Of a DNA stretch of 64,000 bases, positions 59,045-64,000 are shown one piece after another. The translations under genes were made by a program, and so were the position numbers. Every line of letters begins with the position of its first letter. Positions within the stretch are counted from its first letter, which is position 1. The notes beneath the pieces were generated by a model. That model saw only the letters and a list, made by a program, of their open reading frames with translations. It had not been told where the DNA came from and did not search any database. This stretch comes from Zizania palustris. Taxonomy: Eukaryota > Streptophyta > Magnoliopsida > Poales > Poaceae. The stretch spans positions 30,504,162 through 30,568,161 of the forward strand of contig JAAALK010000287.1 in assembly GCA_019279435.1 (NCBI GenBank), in the 5' to 3' direction.

Positions 59045-59231
59045 CTGTTCTATTTGTTTCAGCTTAAGATTATAACAATCTAATTTATTTTCGTAAGCTT
59101 AAACAACGGACCAATTTATTATGTCAACTTATTATAATCTGTAGTAAATATTATAATAATTCAGTAAGCTGGTCAATTTAGTATTTTTACAAGCTAAATT
59201 ATTATATTTTCAAGCCGAAACAAATAAACAC
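59045..59231. mobile_element. Tourist-like MITE, 187 bp
   Basis: Inverted ends around TATTTGTTTCAGCTTAAGAT and TTATTTGTTTCGGCTTGAAA, with TTA at both flanks (59042-59044 and 59232-59234). AT-rich with no coding sequence. Confidence 0.75.
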
Positions 59232-59731
59232 TTAATTAGTTCTTTATGTTTGATCATTTAACTCTTACTACCATGAAACTGGCGAATTTTGGATGAAGAC
59301 CAGAGTAGCTGGAAATTTCTGGGAAACTTTCTTTGGATGAAACTTTTGACTAATTTTGGATTATCTGTCTGTCAATTAATCTCCTTGGTAGAATTTTCTT
59401 GCATCTCGGTGCCTTTCAAGGAATGTGAAAAAAAAATGGAGTTAAGACCAAACTGTCCTGGTCAAATTGATGGACCTAGTGTCACTCACTGTAGCATATT
59501 CTAGTGAAGTGTGACCAAACATCAAAATATCAAATCATTGATAGATTCAAAATATTATGATTTGACATGAGAAAATGATATCAGTAGTTTTCAATAAAAA
59601 TATACGCCATATAGTTATAATTTTCAATAATTTTTACAAATATATCGTAAGAAAAATAGCATAGAATCTAAACATGTAGATTGGAGGCCACACCTTAAAG
59701 CACTTTATTTCTCAAACCAAATAGACACATA

Positions 59732-60262
59732 GGGTGCGTTTGATACTACGGTGAGTGAGTTTTGAAAAACTTCGGTCAACTGTCTAATGTGAACAAATTA
59801 AAAGTTGTTTGATTCAAGTTGCTGTAAAAAAGATGTTGTGCGCTGACTATTTTTATAATTAACATAATTTTCATCGTTATAATATTTCATGCATATATAA
59901 AAATAAAAAGTCAACATTAATACAACTAAATAACTGGAAAATATATTAAATAAATAAATAAGTTCATAATTTATCTCATAAAGTAATCGGCAACCATATA
60001 GCTATCTTATGAAATTGTGCAATGTAATAGAAGTCATAATGATATTAGATCAGTCAAGACACCTTGAATTCATGTTATTTAATTTGTACTTAAAAACAGA
60101 AAAGTAGAAAAACAGAAGCAGAAAAGTAGGGTCCAATATGCTTTCAAATTTGTACTGAAAAAGTTTTTTTTTGTGTGAGAAGCAGTTTTGGTAAACCCGT
60201 TTGGTTCAACTTCTATTTTTTCACGGCAGAAACATATTTTAAAAGCAGAACCGAACACACTC
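59732..60262 (+). mobile_element. Non-autonomous DNA element, family copy 2
   Basis: Left end GGGTGCGTTTGATACTACGG. The right end, reverse-complemented, is GAGTGTGTTCGGTTCTGC. The interior matches copy 1 in inverted orientation. The flanks are ATA and TTA, so a 3-bp target site is likely but not exact. Confidence 0.65.
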
Positions 60263-60790
60263 TTAGCGTAAAAGAGGACATTATACTTAGGCTCTTTTTG
60301 TACAACTCAAAATCTTATGATTTTTTAGAGTTCAGGAAACCTAGCTTTAACAAATCTTATATTTAATTGGACGATCCAATTTTTATTTTATATTAAAAAT
60401 AAAAGTTTAAACCAATTAATTTTATTATTTAGCACAGAAGAATTATACCAAGAAAATTATTTAGCACAGGAGATTAATACAACGACAGGTTCGAATGCGA
60501 TTGCTTCGAACTATTCGTCTCTTCAGGACACCCAGAAATTCTCCATCTTTGTACAGGAACAGTAGAAAAATCAGAGTTGGGGAATGGTCAGAAAAAAATT
60601 CGATTTTTTTTACATTAGTGTAGTTTTGCAACTACGAATACGAAGTGAAGTTTGTACGCACGAAGGGTGAGCATTCATGCGTCTTTTCCCCTGGTATTTG
60701 TACTATTTTTCTCTCAAAATCTAATAAATAAATAAACCAATTTATTGAAGCTTTAAGCTTCGGATAATTGAAATTAATTATGTGTAGCTT

Positions 60791-61393
60791 TCACTCGGCA
60801 TCCTCCTGAATGATGCTCAGCGCCCGCTTCAGACGCCGCCGCGCCGTCGCCGCGGCGGCGGCGAGCTTCGCGTCGTTCTTCTTCGCCGGGCTCGGCGACA
60901 CCGGGAACTCTCCTCCCAGCGTCCGCTCGTTGAGCTTCTCGTGGAGCCAGACGTCGTCGGCGTCGGTGCCGTCGAGGCGCTGATCCTCCAGGACCGGCAC
61001 GACGCGCTCCTTCCGCGTCTTCCTCCCGCCGCGGCGAACCCCTCGGCGCCGCGGCGCCAAGGCTGCCGCGGCGGAGGCCGCCAGCGCGGCCATGTCGGCG
61101 ATCGACAGCGGCTGCCCGAGCATCGCCGCCGGGAGCACGAAGTATATCTGCCCGGGGAGGAGCGGCTCGCCGGGCGCCAGCGCCGGCGGTCGCTCGTTGA
61201 AGTAGAGCGCGTCGGAGTTGCACACGAAGAACGACGGCGTCGTCGTCCCACTCCCGCCCACCACATCCGCAACGGCCGGAGTGGCCGGGAGCTCCTTGAG
61301 CGAGCCATCGGCGGCAATGACCATGGCCGGCGGCGCCAGCTGGTGGTTCGCCTGCTCCGACGACCCGTGGATGCAAGAGAGCTTCGACCCCAT
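60791..61393 (-). CDS. PADRE (DUF4228) domain protein
   Basis: 200 residues, single exon. The start at 61393 was chosen because it gives MGSKLSCIHGSS, a typical N-terminus with Gly2 for myristoylation and Cys7 for palmitoylation. An upstream ATG in frame at 61453 would hide it. The conserved core has FFVCNSDALYF, then PLLPGQIYFVLPAAMLGQPL, as in the PADRE/DUF4228 family of plant stress- and pathogen-responsive proteins. Ala- and Arg-rich segments and basic RRRGVRRGGRKTRK follow. Biochemical function of the family is unknown. A TATA box lies 70 bp upstream. Confidence 0.85.
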   Translation of the reverse strand: MGSKLSCIHGSSEQANHQLAPPAMVIAADGSLKELPATPAVADVVGGSGTTTPSFFVCNSDALYFNERPPALAPGEPLLPGQIYFVLPAAMLGQPLSIADMAALAASAAAALAPRRRGVRRGGRKTRKERVVPVLEDQRLDGTDADDVWLHEKLNERTLGGEFPVSPSPAKKNDAKLAAAAATARRRLKRALSIIQEDAE

Positions 61394-61461
61394 GAATCTT
61401 GTAGTGTTGGAATTCACTCCTTTGGAAAATTGTACGCGGATCGATGGATGCAAAGCTGGCG

Positions 61462-61469
61462 TTATATAG
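61462..61469 (-). promoter_or_regulatory. TATA box of PADRE gene
   Basis: CTATATAAC on the minus strand, about 70 bases before the ATG at 61393, a normal distance for a short leader. It supports the start at 61393, because the upstream ATG at 61453 would lie almost at the TATA box. Confidence 0.65.
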
Positions 61470-61532
61470 ATGAGACTGTGATGTTTGCAATTGCAATTAA
61501 ACCCCTTGCTTCTTGAGAATTACGAACAAAAC

Positions 61533-61865
61533 TAAGGTGGCATTTGATTTGCTCAAGGTAACGTAAATGATAATGGAATTAATTACAGTGTCAAGTGATA
61601 ACAATGTATCATATTGCTAGATTTGTTTGGTTAACAGGTGTAATGTATTTTGTTTACATTACAATGTTTGGTTAACAAAGATAATGTATTCTGGTAACGT
61701 AATCTGATACCGACCTAGTTAGAATGTAATGGGCCGATTACTAGATTGTAATCTGATTACGTGGTATCTAATACCAGCACATTCAAACCAAATAAAATTT
61801 AACGTAATTTATTTGCACAATAAACAGATGACACTTAAAATAAATCCAACAAAACACCTTCTAAG
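61533..61865. mobile_element. Possible MITE upstream of PADRE gene
   Basis: AAGGTGGCATTTGAT on the left and, reverse-complemented, AAGGTGTTTTGTTGGAT on the right. The ends are only partly similar and the target site is unclear. Confidence 0.35.
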
Positions 61866-63313
61866 TGTTTTATTTTTGAGCACTCGCTGGCTTTATCGTA
61901 TTATATATAGCTGATATAATAGTTTAATATATTTAATATGTAACATTTTGTATGTTGTAAGCTACTAATCTGCTTCCCTTATGTTTCTCTCTTTTCTTAA
62001 CTTCAACACCAATCTGATATAGCAACTCTTTTAACCGGCTTACATTAGCTTATTATATTTCATCTTGCTCTATCCGTACTTCCGTATTAAAATTGAAAAT
62101 TTTCAACTTGATGTAACGATGTAAAAGATATTTAAATAATTACAATACTAAATCAATTACTAAATATATTTAAACAATGTATTAATTTGATATTATGAAT
62201 ATTAATATATATTTTAATTAAAATATTAAAATCAAATATGTTCAACCTAAAAATTTGAAACGACATGAACGAAAGTTGCATCTCAAGATGATGGGTGCAT
62301 TTATATACACATATATAAAATACTATAAAATGGGAATTGTGCAGGGGTGGGAGAGCAAGTTTGACACACCCGCCGTGTGAGCGCTGACGCCAGCGCTTCC
62401 TTTCGTGTGTTCACATTAAACCGCTGCGGACGAACGCGCCTCCGCTCCATGTTCTAGACCACACTAGATTTGGAGCTCCTAAGCTCTCTTTTTTTGGAAG
62501 TGGTTCAAAATTTTAAATTTCATCTAAAATATAAATGAAATGATTTACTCAAGTATTACCCATGTAATCATAGGTTCAGATACATGGATTTTATTAGCAC
62601 TAGAAAATCTTACATCTAGAGATTTGAGGCAAAGGTTGTGGTCCTAAGGCTATTGACAGTGGTGAGTTTCATAACACTGTTTAGAAGTCTACATCAACTT
62701 TGCAACCGAATGAAATATCATTTCTCAGTGGAGAGTTTTATTTCACTATTTCCTAAGCTAACCAGTGTAATTAAATGCAACTAGCTCTCATGAAATATCC
62801 TCTCTCTGATGAAATGATTTGGTTTTCAGTGGACGTTTCATTTCGTTTCATTCGTCTTGGAAATATGTTAGCACCATGTCATGGTGATGACACTACTTAC
62901 TTCTTTTCCCTCATTAATTGAATATTATGTCAACAGAAAAATCTGATATGATATAATAATTAATACTATGAACCACTCCATAAAACTTCCGTCGTAAATA
63001 TCTCAACTGTACATTAAATCGACGGGTGTTTCGAGTTAACGTACGAAGAAAATCAAACAACAGACCGTTGATGATTCTAAATACATAAATAGTATAAATT
63101 TAAAGTTCCAAGAGCAGCTGAAGTGGAGGCCCACCTGTCAGTCGCCCCGCGCGTGTGTGCGTGCGTCAGGCGTCACCGCGTGCGCAGTACGCTTGCGGCC
63201 CAAGGCGGAGCTGGACTTTTCCCGTCACTCGCGCGTCGGACTCGCGTCGTCGAGAAGGTTCGTTCGTTGACCCATCCATTCCCCCATTCGACTAACGTAC
63301 ACTGCCGCATGCA

Positions 63314-63335
63314 CAACGGCAACGGCAACGGCAAC
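63314..63335. repeat. (AACGGC)n hexanucleotide repeat
   Basis: More than three perfect units in a GC-rich patch. Confidence 0.85.
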
Positions 63336-63643
63336 GCGTGTAAGATCCGGTCATAAAATATATTATTTTTATAGTTTAAATTTTGTCTCAAATGTGCTAA
63401 TTTAGTACTAGTAAAAACCATATTACTTATATTATTCTTAAATCTTAGTACTAGCTACTGCTACTCTGTCTAATTATTTCTAGACTCATGCTCACTTATC
63501 ATATGAAAATATTATAATTTTTACATATTTTTAGTATACGTCTCCAAGCATAAAAGCTCAGTGGAACCACTCAATTAGCTTGATAAAAATTTAGAGTTAA
63601 CGTAATTAATGAGTAATATCTAAGCTACCTCTCCATTCGTCTA

Positions 63644-63748
63644 ATCTAATAACGAATAGAACATTTCGTAGTACAATGAATGTGGACAATAATTCAATAT
63701 CATTGTTCATATTCATTGTATTACAAAATATTTCGTCCGGTGTTAGAT
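63644..63748. repeat. Long near-perfect hairpin (47-base arms)
   Basis: Left arm 63644-63690 and right arm 63702-63748, with an 11-base loop. The arms pair at 36 of 47 positions. Most mismatches are transitions, several of which would be G:U pairs in RNA. Confidence 0.75.
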
Positions 63749-64000
63749 TGATATTTGCTTAACCAGTAATCAGTTTGATAATTACTCAAGATTAATTGTT
63801 TGCAGGACTAACGTGTTACTATGGTTTACTTCTCAGGCTTAGCAGCAGTCGCAGCCATCTCAGTCAGCGATGGAGACCTACTGTACTTAGACGATAGAGT
63901 AGTTAGTTCACGGTCGATTGCTGACTAAAAAGAGGCTGAGCTTATGTAAAGCGCCGAGTCAACTGTTGACTTTACTGCATGCCCTTCCTAGCTTTAAGCA

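Larger units (their letters stand above)
61866..64000. other. Intergenic, no recognised gene
   Basis: AT-rich DNA up to the end of the window. Short open frames near 63.1-63.4 kb lie in a GC-rich patch with no recognisable domain. Confidence 0.4.

Noticed and set aside
1..64000. tRNA, rRNA, CRISPR arrays, organellar insertions
   Set aside because: No tRNA arms, rRNA segments, spaced direct repeats or plastid/mitochondrial genes were recognised by eye; tRNAscan-SE and a search against organelle genomes would be decisive.

Overview
The window is plant nuclear DNA, almost certainly from a grass and most likely rice (Oryza). The evidence is GC-rich single-exon genes beside AT-rich intergenic DNA, many short grass-type MITEs with CTCCCTCCG ends, Ty1-copia and LINE retrotransposons, and a gene order I recall from rice chromosome 2: an MBD9-like chromatin reader, CslA1, chloroplast peroxiredoxin IIE and a LysM receptor-like kinase. 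The species is an inference; no search was run. A run of exactly 100 N at 6693-6792 shows that this is a scaffolded assembly.

Layout. 77-3565 (+) is the 3' part of a STRUBBELIG-family receptor kinase whose frame is broken at least six times. 4316-4948 is a Mutator-like element with long terminal inverted repeats. 6793-37785 (+) is one very long gene for an MBD9-like protein (PHD, FYR, DDT, bromodomain-like, PHD). Its introns hold a non-autonomous hAT element, two LINE remnants, a full-length 7-kb LINE in sense orientation and a 5.6-kb Ty1-copia element in antisense orientation. 39158-45586 (-) is an intact nine-exon CslA mannan synthase gene (521 aa) that converges on the MBD9-like gene. 45.7-52.4 kb is intergenic DNA with a probable solo LTR and MITEs. 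52411-53086 (-) is chloroplast peroxiredoxin IIE with a one-base frame break in the transit peptide. 55010-57070 (+) is an intact single-exon LysM receptor-like pseudokinase. 60791-61393 (-) is a small PADRE (DUF4228) protein. The rest is intergenic DNA with several DNA-transposon copies.

The cellular genes are ordinary single-copy plant genes: receptor signalling (SRF, LysM-RLK), chromatin reading (MBD9), wall polysaccharide synthesis (CslA), plastid redox defence (PrxIIE) and a stress-type small protein (PADRE). They are neighbours but do not form a pathway. The most informative features are the transposable-element load inside the MBD9-like gene and a patchy pattern of one-base frame breaks with a strong deletion bias. 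I see no CRISPR array, bacterial-type operon or clearly undescribed system.
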